Below, one piece after another: positions 1-8,898 of a DNA stretch of 64,000 nucleotides; the stretch's first letter is position 1, and the number at the start of each line of letters is the position of its first letter. The notes under the pieces were generated by a model that was given only the letters and a program-made list of their open reading frames with translations, was not told the DNA's origin and ran no database searches. Both the position numbers and the translations under genes were made by a program. Location: the NCBI GenBank assembly GCA_020848545.1, contig JADLHZ010000026.1, forward strand, positions 30,245 through 94,244, given 5' to 3'. Source of the DNA: Deltaproteobacteria bacterium (lineage in GTDB: Bacteria > Myxococcota > JADLHZ01).

Positions 1-2
1 TC

Positions 3-953
3 CTCGCGGCGCCGGCCGTCGCTGGTCCGTTGGTCATTCCGCCCGAGAAGGCGACGGACACCGGCATGGTGCGGCAGCCACCTCCGCCCGGGCCGTCGTC
101 GTTTCCAGCGAGCCCGGATCCGTCGTTGTTCAAAGACGGCGGTTTCGAGCAGCAGCCGTCGTCGCAGCCCTATAAGGACGACGCGATGGTGCGGCAGCCC
201 CCGCGCGACGATGACGGCGAGGTTGACGACGACGAGGACGACAAGCCGAAGAAGCGCCGTCCCGAGCGCTACCGGATGAAGAAGCGCCGCTTCGTCGGCT
301 TCAGCGTGGCGGCGCACGGCGGCTTCTTCATCCGCGGCCGCAACGATCTCGCCCGCATCGGCAACGCGATCGGCCCGGCAGGCGAGCCCGGCCGTCTCGG
401 CGGCCTCATGGACGGCGAGCTCACCTTGGACATCGGCCGTCACCTGCGCATCGGCCTCTCGGTGATCTGGACGCAATTGGAAGCGAGCGGCAGCGGCCCG
501 GACCTCGGCGCGATCAACGTCCGCCAGAACGCACGCTACCGCTTCCTCACCGGCGGCCTCATCGTCGACGGCGTCATCCCACTTTCGCAGAGCGTGGATC
601 TTTCGCTCGGCGCCACGCTCGCGGCTGGCGAGCTCAACGTGGCGATCTTCACCTCGCGCATCGAAGACTTCAGCGACGTCGGCGTCGACCTCCGCGCGAT
701 CCCGAAGGCGCAGCGCTTCGAGCTCTCGGGCGCCCTCTTGCACCTGCGGCCCGCCCTCGGCTTTCGCTTGAAGCTCGGCCAGCGCGCGTTCGCGGCGATC
801 GACATTCGCCTCGGCCTCGACGTCTATTACGTGCCGAAGAACACGCTGCGCGTCGCCGACGACATGCCGCTCCAAGGCAGCCCCGAGATCATCGATCTGC
901 ATCCTTATCTCACCGTCGGGCTCGCGCTCGGCGACTTCGGCATGCGGCGGTAG
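3..953 (+). CDS. Outer-membrane beta-barrel-like protein, 5' end cut by window
   Basis: The frame is open to the left edge, and the first visible residues (LAAPAVAGP) read like the end of a signal peptide with its cleavage site, so the true start lies outside the window. The next ~65 residues are proline-rich, then strongly charged (DDDGEVDDDEDD followed by KPKKRRPER), as in a periplasmic linker. The last ~215 residues alternate polar and hydrophobic stretches with Gly/Asp turns (LGATLAAGELNVAIF, LHPYLTVGLALG), the pattern of a small outer-membrane barrel. No family was recognised. The carbonic anhydrase gene starts two bases after the stop, so the two are probably co-transcribed. A TTG at base 30 could be called as a start, but it would discard the signal-peptide end. 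Confidence 0.7.
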   Translation, partial: LAAPAVAGPLVIPPEKATDTGMVRQPPPPGPSSFPASPDPSLFKDGGFEQQPSSQPYKDDAMVRQPPRDDDGEVDDDEDDKPKKRRPERYRMKKRRFVGFSVAAHGGFFIRGRNDLARIGNAIGPAGEPGRLGGLMDGELTLDIGRHLRIGLSVIWTQLEASGSGPDLGAINVRQNARYRFLTGGLIVDGVIPLSQSVDLSLGATLAAGELNVAIFTSRIEDFSDVGVDLRAIPKAQRFELSGALLHLRPALGFRLKLGQRAFAAIDIRLGLDVYYVPKNTLRVADDMPLQGSPEIIDLHPYLTVGLALGDFGMRR

Positions 954-955
954 AC

Positions 956-1486
956 GTGCTCGAGCCGTACGACAATATTTGGCCGACGATCGACGCGCAG
1001 GCGTTCGTGCATCCGAGCGCGGTCGTCATCGGCAAGGTCACGGTCGGCGCCGAGACCAGCCTCTGGCCGAACACGACCTTGCGCGGCGACGACGGCCGCA
1101 TCGTCATCGGCGCACGGACGAGCATCCAAGACAACACCGTTTGCCACCTGACCGCTGGCCTCAGCGAGCTCTTCGTGGGCGACGAAGTGACGTGCGGGCA
1201 CTCGGTGATCTTGCACGGCTGCAAGATCGGCAACCGCGTGCTCGTCGGGATGGGCGCGATCGTGCTCGACAACGCGGAGGTCGGCGAGCTGTCGTTGATC
1301 GGCGCTGGCACTTTGATCACCATGAACACGGTGATCCCTCCGCGCTCGCTCGTGCTCGGCAATCCGGGCAAGGTCGTGCGCGAGGTCAATGAGCGAGAAA
1401 TCACGATGATCTTGAGCGGCGTCGCCGTCTACGTCGAAAAAGCCCGTGACTACCTACGCATACATGGTGCGCCCAAGCGCAGATAA
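956..1486 (+). CDS. Gamma-carbonic anhydrase family hexapeptide-repeat protein
   Basis: This 176-residue protein has the normal length and pattern of the bacterial YrdA/PaaY/CaiE-like gamma-carbonic anhydrases. It shows left-handed beta-helix hexapeptides (VIGKVTVGAETSLWPNTTLRGD, split here by IGARTSIQDNT). The candidate metal-ligand histidines are in NTVCH and in GHSVILHG. Members are cytosolic trimers that bind Zn or Fe; some hydrate CO2 and others act on CoA thioesters, so the substrate is not certain. The start is GTG at 956, two bases after the upstream stop, which suggests translation coupled to the outer-membrane-like gene. Confidence 0.9.
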   Translation: MLEPYDNIWPTIDAQAFVHPSAVVIGKVTVGAETSLWPNTTLRGDDGRIVIGARTSIQDNTVCHLTAGLSELFVGDEVTCGHSVILHGCKIGNRVLVGMGAIVLDNAEVGELSLIGAGTLITMNTVIPPRSLVLGNPGKVVREVNEREITMILSGVAVYVEKARDYLRIHGAPKRR

Positions 1487-1530
1487 CGGCGACTTTTCGA
1501 GCTGACAGATCGATACTCGAGCGGGTACAA

Positions 1531-4500
1531 ATGCGAGTGATGGCCGTGAAGGACTGGCGTTCGTCGAAATGGCTGGTGGTCGTGTCGTTTGCGATCGTCG
1601 CGATGAGCGCCGGTTGCGACAGCAAGCGGCTCGCAGGCTCATCCTGCTCGAATCAATCACAGTGCGCGTCGGGCCTGTTCTGCACCGGCGGCCGTTGTCG
1701 GCCGTGCCCCGACGGCAACTGCACGACGAGCGTGGTCACGAGCTGCACGAAGGCCGAAGATTGCGGCGCCGGCAAAGTCTGCGTGAACGGCGGCTGCTTC
1801 ACGTCGTGCGTCGAAGACGTGCAGTGTGACTCGGCGCTCGTCTGCATCAACAACATCTGTCAGCCGGGCTGCCGCTCGGACAAACAGTGCAACGCCAAAG
1901 AGATCTGCCGCGCCAAGGCCTGCGTCATCGGTTGCCGAAACGACGCAGCGTGCGAAGCGCGAGAGATCTGCGAGAACGAGCTGTGCATCACTGGCTGCCG
2001 CAACGACGCGGCGTGCACGGTCGGCGCCGAGCTCTGCATCGACAAGCGTTGCGGCGCGATCCAGGCGGACTGGATGCCGCAAGTGACCTTCGATCCCGAG
2101 GAGGTCACGGTCTACGTCGGCGAGCATCCGCCGACCGCGACGTACTCGGTGGCGCCCGGCATTCACGACAGCGGCCCGCCGGTCGTGGCGATCACCGACG
2201 TGCAGCCGCCGATCTCGTTGCAAGGCGACGTCTTCACGCTTGGGCCCTCGCAGCTCGTCGTGCAGACCTTCGTCGAGACCAAGGGCGACTACTCGGTGAC
2301 GGTGTCGGCGACAGGCCGCGCCGGCACGACCACGAAGAAGCTCACCTTCCATGTCATCACCGATCCCGTGCACGCCTACATGATCGAATACGGGTCGACG
2401 CTCGGCGGCGTCCAGCGCGTGCAATCGGACGGCGGGGACATCGACATGATCGACGCGGACGACCTGGCGGCGCCGCTGCCGATGAGTCAACACACCGCCA
2501 AGCAGGCGATCGAGTTCGCGCTGACTCGCCGCGCGGCGGTGGCGCCAGCGTACGTCACGGGCTTTGGCCGCGTCGGCAGCACCGACTACGCGATGGCGTA
2601 CGAGCTGCGCACGGGCTCGAACCAGGCGTGGTTTCGGACGAAGAGCGTGGCGCAAGGCGTATGCGAGCTCGGCATGCGCGCCGCAGGCAGCGAGGTGTGC
2701 CTCTATCCAATCGTCGGCTTGAGCGCCGATCTCAGCGGCAAGAAGGTGGCCGGCCTGATCAGCAAGGCGAAGACGACGCAGTCGAACGCGCTCGGGCAAG
2801 TCTGGCTCAACACGGGGGCCGTGTTCGTGCTCAATACCCAAACGGCGACTCCGACCGCGCCGCCCAGCACACCGCCGGAGTTCGAGGTCGGAACCGATCC
2901 CGTTGGTGCCACCGGTCTGCAGGTGCTCGGCGGCATTCCGGAACCAGCCGCGGGACCGTTGACCGCGGTCGGCGATCCGCCGGCCTCCCCCCTGCGCACC
3001 TTCGCTTCGCCTTCGATTTCCGGCGACGGCACGCGCTTGCTCACCTTGGCGGCGGATCGATTGCCGTGCCCGACCGACGGACCGCTGACCGGACTTGGTG
3101 ACCCTGTCTGCGGCGACAACCGCGCCTGCTCGACGGTGACGAACACCTGCGGCCTCAAATACTGCAAGCTCGACACAGACTGTGCGTTCGACTGCGAAGC
3201 GAGGAAGAAGTGCCCGCCGTCGAGCGACCCGAGCTGCGCCGACGACGGCACCGGCCGCCAGTTCGAGCCGTGTCCGGCCAACCATCCCACGCTGCGGACG
3301 CTGCGTGGGCCGAACAACACCGGCAATCCCGAGTACATGTGCTGCGCGACCGCCGCCGTCGCAGAGACCTGCAGCGCATGTTCGTCGCGCAAGACCTGCA
3401 CGAGCGACTCGAGTTGCACCGGCGGGCGCACTTGCCAAGAGATGGGCGCGACCGACTATTGCGCTTGCCTTTCGGACGAGACGGCGTCGGTGGTCGGCAC
3501 CACCAACGTGTGCTGCAAGAACAGCGGCGGCCAATGTCCGGCGCCGAAGTGCGTCACCGGCGCCCCGGACGATCGCAACAACTGCGCGGCCGATGACGCT
3601 TGTCACGGCAGCTGCCAGCCCCGAGCTGAAATCCGCTTCGTCAGCTACGACACGAGCACCAGCGCCGCGCAGCCGCCGATCGCAGCTCAGGGACCGCCGT
3701 TGGCCTCGACCTTGGCTGGCGCTCCGGCGGACGCCGGTGGCGCGTTGCCACAACTCTCCGCGATCATCGCGCCGCAGATTGTCGGCAACGATCGCGCGGC
3801 CTACTTCACGATCCCCATGTTTGATCAGCTGAGAGCGGTCGCCGGAGGCGAAGACGCCCTCGACGCCTTGTTCGGCAGCGGCCCCGGCGGCGCCAGCGGG
3901 TTCTTCGGCCAGTTCGCCGAGAAGGGCCTGCTCGAGGTGAAGCTCACCGACTCGAGCCTCAATCCTGCCACGGCGGAGACCATCTCGCCGCGCTCGACGC
4001 CGCAGATCTCGGAAGCCGGCTTGCTCGGCATGTTGTTCGCGACCGCGTCGGAAGGGACGCTGAAGACGCAACAGTGCATCAATAAGTGCCTCAGCGACCC
4101 GCCTAGCGCCTACGCGCCGTGCACTTGTCCGACGCTCGATTCGCCGCCGGCGCCGCCAAACACGTACCGCTACGGAACCTGCACCGACGACACCGGCCAG
4201 CCGGGCTCGATCGGTTGCTGCATCGCAGACTGCCACTCGAAGTGCGAAGGCGGCGTCGAGATGCTCTACACGGTGCTCGGGCCGACGCAGCCGCCGGACC
4301 CGCCGGGCGATCAGTTCACGCTGTGGTGTCTCGACCAAGTCGCCGCCGGCCGGCCGAACGTCGGCGCCAGCTTCCCGTTCTGGATGGTCAGCGACAAGAA
4401 CCAGTCGCGCTTGCTGATCACACAGCAGACGATGTCGACCCCGTTCCCCACCGGTCCTGGCGGCTTCAGCGCGGCGAGTTGCAACCAGCCGCAGCTCAAG

Positions 4501-5115
4501 GCGCAGTTCTGTGGGCCTCCGGCGGGTTCATTCGCAGCTTGGACGACGCACGCGATGCCCGCCTACGTGCCGGCCGAGATGAAGACGCGCCTTCTCGTCT
4601 ATGACGTGGCGAACCAGACGACGACGGACGTGCTCGACACGACGGCGTTTGGATCCTTCCTGATGCCCGCGGCGAGCGGTGCGCGGGACTTCCTCATCGG
4701 CGATCCGCAGTTCATCGCCGAGGGCCGGCAAGTGGCGTTCTCGGCGAAGGGCGAGCGCCTGGTGGGGACAACGCCGGGGACCGGCTCGCTGAGCGATGAC
4801 CCGCACATGTTCGTCGTCAACGTCGACGGCTCGAACCCCCGCCGCATCCTCGACAAGACCAAGGTGACGACGATCGGCGTGCCTGGCTACCACGGCATCT
4901 TCGGCTGCTCGTCGTGCGAGGATTGCGAGACGCAAAACTGCCAATCGTGCGCTGCGGGCAGCGGCTGCAGCTGCAACGAGACGCCGCTCGAGCATCAGGC
5001 GTCGAGCGTCGCGTGGCAGTGGATTTACCTCTTCTTCCTCGGCCGCTTCATCCCGTCGTTCATGCGCACGACGCGCCGCTTCGGCGAGCGCCTACGCGAC
5101 CGCCGCCTCGGGTAG
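1531..5115 (+). CDS. Large Cys-rich lipoprotein with C-terminal membrane segment
   Basis: This is a 1194-residue exported protein. The N-terminus (WLVVVSFAIVAMSAGC) is a lipoprotein signal with the lipidated Cys near residue 29; an alternative ATG at 1540 gives the same signal. Residues ~35-175 hold repeated four-Cys modules (CTKAEDCGAGKVCVNGGC and four relatives), the style of myxobacterial surface proteins. Residues ~180-280 look like an Ig-like beta domain. A second Cys-rich stretch covers about 520-700. Around residue 1085, FVVNVDGSNPRRILD resembles a TolB/WD40-like blade. Near the C-terminus come a tight Cys cluster (CSSCEDCETQNCQSC), a hydrophobic segment (VAWQWIYLFFLGRFI) and an Arg-rich tail. 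That order resembles, but does not match exactly, a MYXO-CTERM sorting tail. Function unknown; probably outer-membrane or surface located. Confidence 0.85.
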   Translation: MRVMAVKDWRSSKWLVVVSFAIVAMSAGCDSKRLAGSSCSNQSQCASGLFCTGGRCRPCPDGNCTTSVVTSCTKAEDCGAGKVCVNGGCFTSCVEDVQCDSALVCINNICQPGCRSDKQCNAKEICRAKACVIGCRNDAACEAREICENELCITGCRNDAACTVGAELCIDKRCGAIQADWMPQVTFDPEEVTVYVGEHPPTATYSVAPGIHDSGPPVVAITDVQPPISLQGDVFTLGPSQLVVQTFVETKGDYSVTVSATGRAGTTTKKLTFHVITDPVHAYMIEYGSTLGGVQRVQSDGGDIDMIDADDLAAPLPMSQHTAKQAIEFALTRRAAVAPAYVTGFGRVGSTDYAMAYELRTGSNQAWFRTKSVAQGVCELGMRAAGSEVCLYPIVGLSADLSGKKVAGLISKAKTTQSNALGQVWLNTGAVFVLNTQTATPTAPPSTPPEFEVGTDPVGATGLQVLGGIPEPAAGPLTAVGDPPASPLRTFASPSISGDGTRLLTLAADRLPCPTDGPLTGLGDPVCGDNRACSTVTNTCGLKYCKLDTDCAFDCEARKKCPPSSDPSCADDGTGRQFEPCPANHPTLRTLRGPNNTGNPEYMCCATAAVAETCSACSSRKTCTSDSSCTGGRTCQEMGATDYCACLSDETASVVGTTNVCCKNSGGQCPAPKCVTGAPDDRNNCAADDACHGSCQPRAEIRFVSYDTSTSAAQPPIAAQGPPLASTLAGAPADAGGALPQLSAIIAPQIVGNDRAAYFTIPMFDQLRAVAGGEDALDALFGSGPGGASGFFGQFAEKGLLEVKLTDSSLNPATAETISPRSTPQISEAGLLGMLFATASEGTLKTQQCINKCLSDPPSAYAPCTCPTLDSPPAPPNTYRYGTCTDDTGQPGSIGCCIADCHSKCEGGVEMLYTVLGPTQPPDPPGDQFTLWCLDQVAAGRPNVGASFPFWMVSDKNQSRLLITQQTMSTPFPTGPGGFSAASCNQPQLKAQFCGPPAGSFAAWTTHAMPAYVPAEMKTRLLVYDVANQTTTDVLDTTAFGSFLMPAASGARDFLIGDPQFIAEGRQVAFSAKGERLVGTTPGTGSLSDDPHMFVVNVDGSNPRRILDKTKVTTIGVPGYHGIFGCSSCEDCETQNCQSCAAGSGCSCNETPLEHQASSVAWQWIYLFFLGRFIPSFMRTTRRFGERLRDRRLG

Positions 5116-5146
5116 GACCGCCGCAACCTCTGCGGTCGTAAGAGGT
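5116..5146. terminator. Hairpins between convergent genes
   Basis: The 41-bp gap between two convergent genes holds overlapping inverted repeats. GACCGC at 5116-5121 pairs with GCGGTC at 5132-5137, and ACCTCT at 5126-5131 pairs with AGAGGT at 5141-5146. The stems are mutually exclusive. There is no clear T-run, so use as a bidirectional terminator is inferred from position and symmetry. Confidence 0.4.
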
Positions 5147-5156
5147 AAAGCCGAAG

Positions 5157-5990
5157 TCAGCCGAAGCGCGCGATCCACAGACGCTGCGAGTAGAGCGTCG
5201 ACACGACGACGAAGCCCGCGGCCGTCGCGAGAACGGCGCACGGCTCCGGAAGCGCCGGCGCCTCGAGCGCTTTGATCCACTCGACTTCCGGCGGCGGCAC
5301 GTGGCGCTCGCTCTGACCGAGGCAAGGCGTGGGCCCGAGCGACACCGCGTTAGCGTTCTGGCGCAGCAGCACCGCGGTGTGCACGCCGTCGCGCAAGCGA
5401 TCGTGCACGCAGACGATCGCCGGCGTGGCCAAGTGGCACTCACCGGGCAGAAAGCGGCGATCGAGCGCAGCGAGGTCGAGCACTTGCCAGATCGCCGGCG
5501 CGGCGAAGGTGGCCTGCGGCAGCGCTTCGAGCCCTTCGTGCAAGGTGCGCCGAAGGAAGTCTTCGAGCACGTTCAGCGCTGGCAGCTCGTGAAGGCGGGC
5601 CGAAAGGTAACGGTCGAGCCACGGGGCGCGCGTTTGCAGACGTTCGCCAGCGTTCCACACCGCCGCGAGCGCTGCCAAGCCGGCCGGCGCGTCTGCCTCG
5701 GCGAGGAGCTTCGGAAAGACCTTGCAGAGCGCGCGCGGAAGAAAGCCGGTCGTGTCGAGCTCGCCCGCGGCGGTGAGCGAAACGTATTGCAGGCCGACGG
5801 CCGCGTGGAGCAGCGTGAGATAGGCGACCAGGATTCGCTCTTTGTCTTTGTGCGCATGCGCCGTCAGCGCCTGCCAAAGCTGCGCTGCCGGCCCCGCGCA
5901 GCTCTGCCGCCACGCCGCGGCGCTCCAGCGAGAATAAGCGCGCGGACCGCTCAGCTCGAGCCCTGCGATCGCCTGCTGCAACGCCTCCAT
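5157..5990 (-). CDS. Hypothetical helical protein
   Basis: This 277-residue protein was not recognised. It is rich in Ala and Leu and largely helical in the first two thirds (for example LLHAAVGLQYVSLTAAGELD and LPALNVLEDFLRRTLHEGL). It has no signal peptide or convincing membrane span and ends in a more beta-like stretch (CAVLATAAGFVVVSTLYSQ). Third-position GC and amino-acid use match the surrounding genes, which supports real coding. It is transcribed divergently from the small basic protein at 6063, across a 72-bp gap containing a perfect 12-bp palindrome. Its 3' end faces the large lipoprotein gene. Confidence 0.75.
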   Translation of the reverse strand: MEALQQAIAGLELSGPRAYSRWSAAAWRQSCAGPAAQLWQALTAHAHKDKERILVAYLTLLHAAVGLQYVSLTAAGELDTTGFLPRALCKVFPKLLAEADAPAGLAALAAVWNAGERLQTRAPWLDRYLSARLHELPALNVLEDFLRRTLHEGLEALPQATFAAPAIWQVLDLAALDRRFLPGECHLATPAIVCVHDRLRDGVHTAVLLRQNANAVSLGPTPCLGQSERHVPPPEVEWIKALEAPALPEPCAVLATAAGFVVVSTLYSQRLWIARFG

Positions 5991-6001
5991 CCTGGCCTAT
6001 G

Positions 6002-6013
6002 AAAACGCGTTTT
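6002..6013. promoter_or_regulatory. Perfect 12-bp palindrome in divergent promoter region
   Basis: AAAACGCGTTTT is a perfect palindrome lying 11 bp upstream of the minus-strand start at 5990 and about 50 bp upstream of the plus-strand start at 6063. A possible -10 box (GATAAC) lies at 6046-6051. The gap is only 72 bp, so a protein bound here could affect both genes. The binding protein is unknown. Confidence 0.4.
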
Positions 6014-6062
6014 TGGCCGTTCGCAACTGTAAGCGGGCCAGGTCCGATAACCCCTTAGCCCT

Positions 6063-6323
6063 ATGGCCACTGCACGTCCGAAAAAGCGCATCACCGACGC
6101 CCACGGCAACTTCATCGAGAAGAAGCGGTGGACGAAGAAGCGCGCCCTCATGGAGGCCGCGAAGAAGGCGGCGCGTGGCGGCAGCGACGGCTTCGCCAAG
6201 GCAGACTCTCAGCCCCAAAAGGTGGCCGCGCAGCCCGCGCGCGCCAGCTTCGGTCAACGTAACAGCGCGATGCTCAGCCTGCTGACCAGCGCCAAACCCA
6301 GCGACAAAGGAAGATTGCCATGA
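6063..6323 (+). CDS. Small basic protein
   Basis: This 86-residue Lys/Arg/Ala-rich protein has a basic first half (TARPKKRITDAHGNFIEKKR, then KKRALMEAAKKAARGG) and a polar, low-complexity second half. There is no signal peptide, membrane span or known motif. The composition would suit nucleic-acid or acidic-protein binding, but that is only inference. Its stop overlaps the next start in an ATGA arrangement (6320-6323), so translation of the coiled-coil protein is probably coupled to it and the two may work together. No Shine-Dalgarno is obvious before this ATG; the GATAAC at 6046-6051 would put the transcript start very near the ATG. Confidence 0.7.
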   Translation: MATARPKKRITDAHGNFIEKKRWTKKRALMEAAKKAARGGSDGFAKADSQPQKVAAQPARASFGQRNSAMLSLLTSAKPSDKGRLP

Positions 6324-7285
6324 TCGACATCGGAAACCGTTTCGGAAAAGCCTTCATCGCCGACGGCGCCAAGAAGGCCGAGAAGCAACCGGCTGCGTTC
6401 GAAGCCGGCATCAACGAATACCTGACGAAGTTCAAGACGCAGATCGAGCAGTCCGAGAAGACCGCCGCCGCCTTGAACACGGAAGCCGAGAAGCTGAACG
6501 GCGAAGCCGACGCGCTCGAAGCCGAAGCGAAGAAATTGCGCAAAGAAGCGAAGAAGCTCACCGGCACCGATCAGCAGCAGAAGCTCGGCGCCGCCGATCA
6601 CAACGAGACGTCGGCCGCGCAGAAGCGTGAGCTCGCCGAGAAGAAGATTGAAGAGGCCGACACCGCGCTCGCCAAGTACGGCTACGACACCTCGCGCATC
6701 AACGGCGAGAAGGGCCGCGACCTCTTGTTCAAGGCCGAAGGCGGCAAGTACACGCCGGCGACCGCGCTCGACGCGTTCTACGAATCGGACGCTGGCCACG
6801 CGATGGCGGCGGCGAAGAACGCGACCCTGTGGGTGGCGGGTTTCTCGTACGGCACGCACCACGCGATGGCCGGCGCGCTCTCGGATCTGCCGGCGGACAA
6901 GAAAGTGACCTTCAACGTCATCTGCACGCCGAGCTCGCACTACGGCTCGGACGAGACGGACAAAGAGCTCGAGAACCCCGTGCCGAAGGCCGGCAGCAAG
7001 CGCGCCAACTTCGAGAGCAACGCGCGGACGAACGAGTACATCGCGCGCGTCTTGTACTTGGAGCCGGGCCAGACGAACGTTTGGAGTGCCAAAGAGCTCG
7101 CGAGCGTGAAGTTCAAGGTGAAGGATCCGGCGGTGCCGGAGTACGCGTCGATGTCGCCGGACCTGACCGTGGATCTGTCGCAGCTCAAAAGCGGCGGCAA
7201 GCTGATCGTCGAAGGCTGGTGCACGGCGTCGGCCGGCGTCGGTGGCTACGAAGAGACGCGCCGGACCGAAATCGCTGTTCCCTGA
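6320..7285 (+). CDS. Coiled-coil protein with unknown C-terminal domain
   Basis: This 321-residue protein was not recognised. Residues ~20-115 are a charged coiled coil with heptad-like repeats (EAEKLNGEADALEAEAKKL, then LRKEAKKLTG). From about 145 to the end there is a globular, beta-rich region containing ATLWVAGFSYGTHHAMAGAL, VTFNVICTPSSHYG and GKLIVEGWCTASAGVGGYEE. There is no export signal, so a cytosolic location is likely. An AAAGGA ribosome site sits just before the ATG, and the start overlaps the upstream stop. The gene converges on the MoxR-like ATPase gene, with a strong hairpin between them. A structural or scaffolding role is possible but unproven. Confidence 0.75.
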   Translation: MIDIGNRFGKAFIADGAKKAEKQPAAFEAGINEYLTKFKTQIEQSEKTAAALNTEAEKLNGEADALEAEAKKLRKEAKKLTGTDQQQKLGAADHNETSAAQKRELAEKKIEEADTALAKYGYDTSRINGEKGRDLLFKAEGGKYTPATALDAFYESDAGHAMAAAKNATLWVAGFSYGTHHAMAGALSDLPADKKVTFNVICTPSSHYGSDETDKELENPVPKAGSKRANFESNARTNEYIARVLYLEPGQTNVWSAKELASVKFKVKDPAVPEYASMSPDLTVDLSQLKSGGKLIVEGWCTASAGVGGYEETRRTEIAVP

Positions 7286-7290
7286 TTCAA

Positions 7291-7350
7291 CGTGGCCGTG
7301 GCCGTGGCCGTGGCCGAAGAATACCGGCCACGTTCACGGCCACGGCCACG
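7291..7350. terminator. Long GTGGCC-based hairpin between convergent genes
   Basis: Bases 7292-7315 are four exact copies of GTGGCC. The arm 7291-7316 pairs with 7325-7350, where 24 of 26 positions are complementary, around an 8-base loop (AAGAATAC). The hairpin occupies almost the whole 76-bp gap between convergent stops. There is no T-run. The most economical role is a bidirectional terminator or transcript-end protector, but the hexamer build matches other GTGGCC tracts in this window and suggests a dispersed repeat. Confidence 0.65.
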
Positions 7351-7361
7351 GCGACGAAAAT

Positions 7362-8876
7362 TCAACGACCGAGCCAGTTCACGTAGTTCTGCACCCGCGA
7401 GTACATCGCCTTCAGGTGCACGACGTCTTCGTAGATCGCGCCGCCGAGCTCTGACTTCTTGCCGAGCTCTTCGATCAGCTGCACGATGCCGCGCTGCAAT
7501 TTCTGGGCGGCGTCGACGCTCACGCCTTCGAGCCCTTTGTCGAGCGCGTTCTTCAGCGCCGTGACCTTGGCGCGCACCGGCTCGTGCGCCGAGAACTGCG
7601 TCATCGCCGCGTCGAACATCTGGCGAATCCAGCCCACGCGATCGACGAGCAGGCGTTGGCGCTCTTCGCGATCGAAGAACGCGCTCTGCTTGTTCGGCAC
7701 GAGCTTCTCGTGGAGCACCCACGGTAGGATCTGGCGCAGGTCGTCGACCGCGACTGCGGCGGCGCCGCGAAAGTACGCCATCGCCTTGGCAAAGTTGATC
7801 GCGGTCAGGAACGCGCGGACGCTGACGCCGTTCTCGGTCTGCGTGCAGAGGTGGACGTTCTTGTCGAGCGGGCACTGCTCGTTGCACACCGCCGCGAGCT
7901 TCTTGCCGCCGAGGTGCAGCGTGTCTTTGTTCTTGTACTCGAAGTGATCGGACGCTTGGCGGCAGAAGTCGAGCTGGCCGAGGAAGAAGCCCAGGCGGTC
8001 GCGCACGTCGGCCGGCATCGGTAGCGCGCGGATCTGCGCCGCCGCGGTATGCAGCTCGGCCTCGCTGAACACGATGTCCTTCGGCACGAAGTCTTCCGGC
8101 GCGCGGCCGCTCTCGATGCGCGAGATCAGCGTCTCCAAGTAGCGTGAGTTGAACGCCGTGCAGCGAACGACGACGTCGATGCGATCCTTCAGCGCTTCGA
8201 TGACGGCGAAGGTGCCGCCGCCTTGATCGTCGTTCGCCGTCAAGAACCACGCCGAGTCGCCCACGCTCACCGATTGATCGAACATCTCGGCGTAGCCTTC
8301 GGCGAGCAGTGAGAGCAGCGCCGATTGCGTCTTCGTCGGGATGCGGTTGTACTCGTCGACGATCTTCACGCGCATCGTGAGCCACTTGCGCCACGACACT
8401 TTGATGTCTTCGGCGGTCTCGGCCTTCACGAGATCGCTCGGCAGCGGCGCGCCTAGGAGATCGGAGACGGTGAGCTGAGGATGGCCGTGCTGCACCGAGC
8501 GCTGCAGCTCGTCCTTCGTGTAGCCCGAGAGGATGCCCATCAGGATCGCGATCGACGTCTTGCCGCGGCCGGGCGCGCCGATCATCAGCGCGCGCTTGCG
8601 CGCCATCAGCGTCAGCAGCGGAAGCAAGATGTAGCTCGAGTAAGAGTACGTCTGCGGCAGGTCGAGCGACTCGGTCGAGAACGGGATCTTCTTCGGATCG
8701 CCGAACTGCACGTCGTAGTACGGCGAGATCACCGCGTTGTTGACGATCCAAAAATACGCCTGACGAAACTTGTCCTGCAGGCTCGCCCCGTCGCGCGCCG
8801 ACAGCTTGATCTCGAGCTCCGGCGTGACGCTCGCGCGGCCCTGCAACAAATCGTTGATCACATCCTGTGCACGCAC
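7362..8876 (-). CDS. MoxR-type AAA+ ATPase
   Basis: This 504-residue protein carries a MoxR/RavA-like AAA+ module. Walker A (GAPGRGKTS) is at about residues 98-106, Walker B (VKIVDEYNRIP) at about 170, and a sensor-1-like FLTANDD follows. The lid region and a helical C-terminal part (~380-504) come after. MoxR ATPases usually act as chaperones that mature metalloenzymes or remodel complexes together with a VWA protein. No VWA gene is adjacent here; the nearest VWA protein is the lipoprotein at 15048, which is exported and so an unlikely partner. Two palindromes lie upstream (8899-8935), so regulated expression is plausible. Confidence 0.88.
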   Translation of the reverse strand: MRAQDVINDLLQGRASVTPELEIKLSARDGASLQDKFRQAYFWIVNNAVISPYYDVQFGDPKKIPFSTESLDLPQTYSYSSYILLPLLTLMARKRALMIGAPGRGKTSIAILMGILSGYTKDELQRSVQHGHPQLTVSDLLGAPLPSDLVKAETAEDIKVSWRKWLTMRVKIVDEYNRIPTKTQSALLSLLAEGYAEMFDQSVSVGDSAWFLTANDDQGGGTFAVIEALKDRIDVVVRCTAFNSRYLETLISRIESGRAPEDFVPKDIVFSEAELHTAAAQIRALPMPADVRDRLGFFLGQLDFCRQASDHFEYKNKDTLHLGGKKLAAVCNEQCPLDKNVHLCTQTENGVSVRAFLTAINFAKAMAYFRGAAAVAVDDLRQILPWVLHEKLVPNKQSAFFDREERQRLLVDRVGWIRQMFDAAMTQFSAHEPVRAKVTALKNALDKGLEGVSVDAAQKLQRGIVQLIEELGKKSELGGAIYEDVVHLKAMYSRVQNYVNWLGR

Positions 8877-8898
8877 GCCGGGGAAGGTGTCGCAAAAA

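Noticed and set aside
1657..4338. 893-codon open frame on the minus strand
   Set aside because: Antisense to the large Cys-rich lipoprotein; Arg/Ala-rich composition typical of GC-rich shadow frames and no domain pattern.
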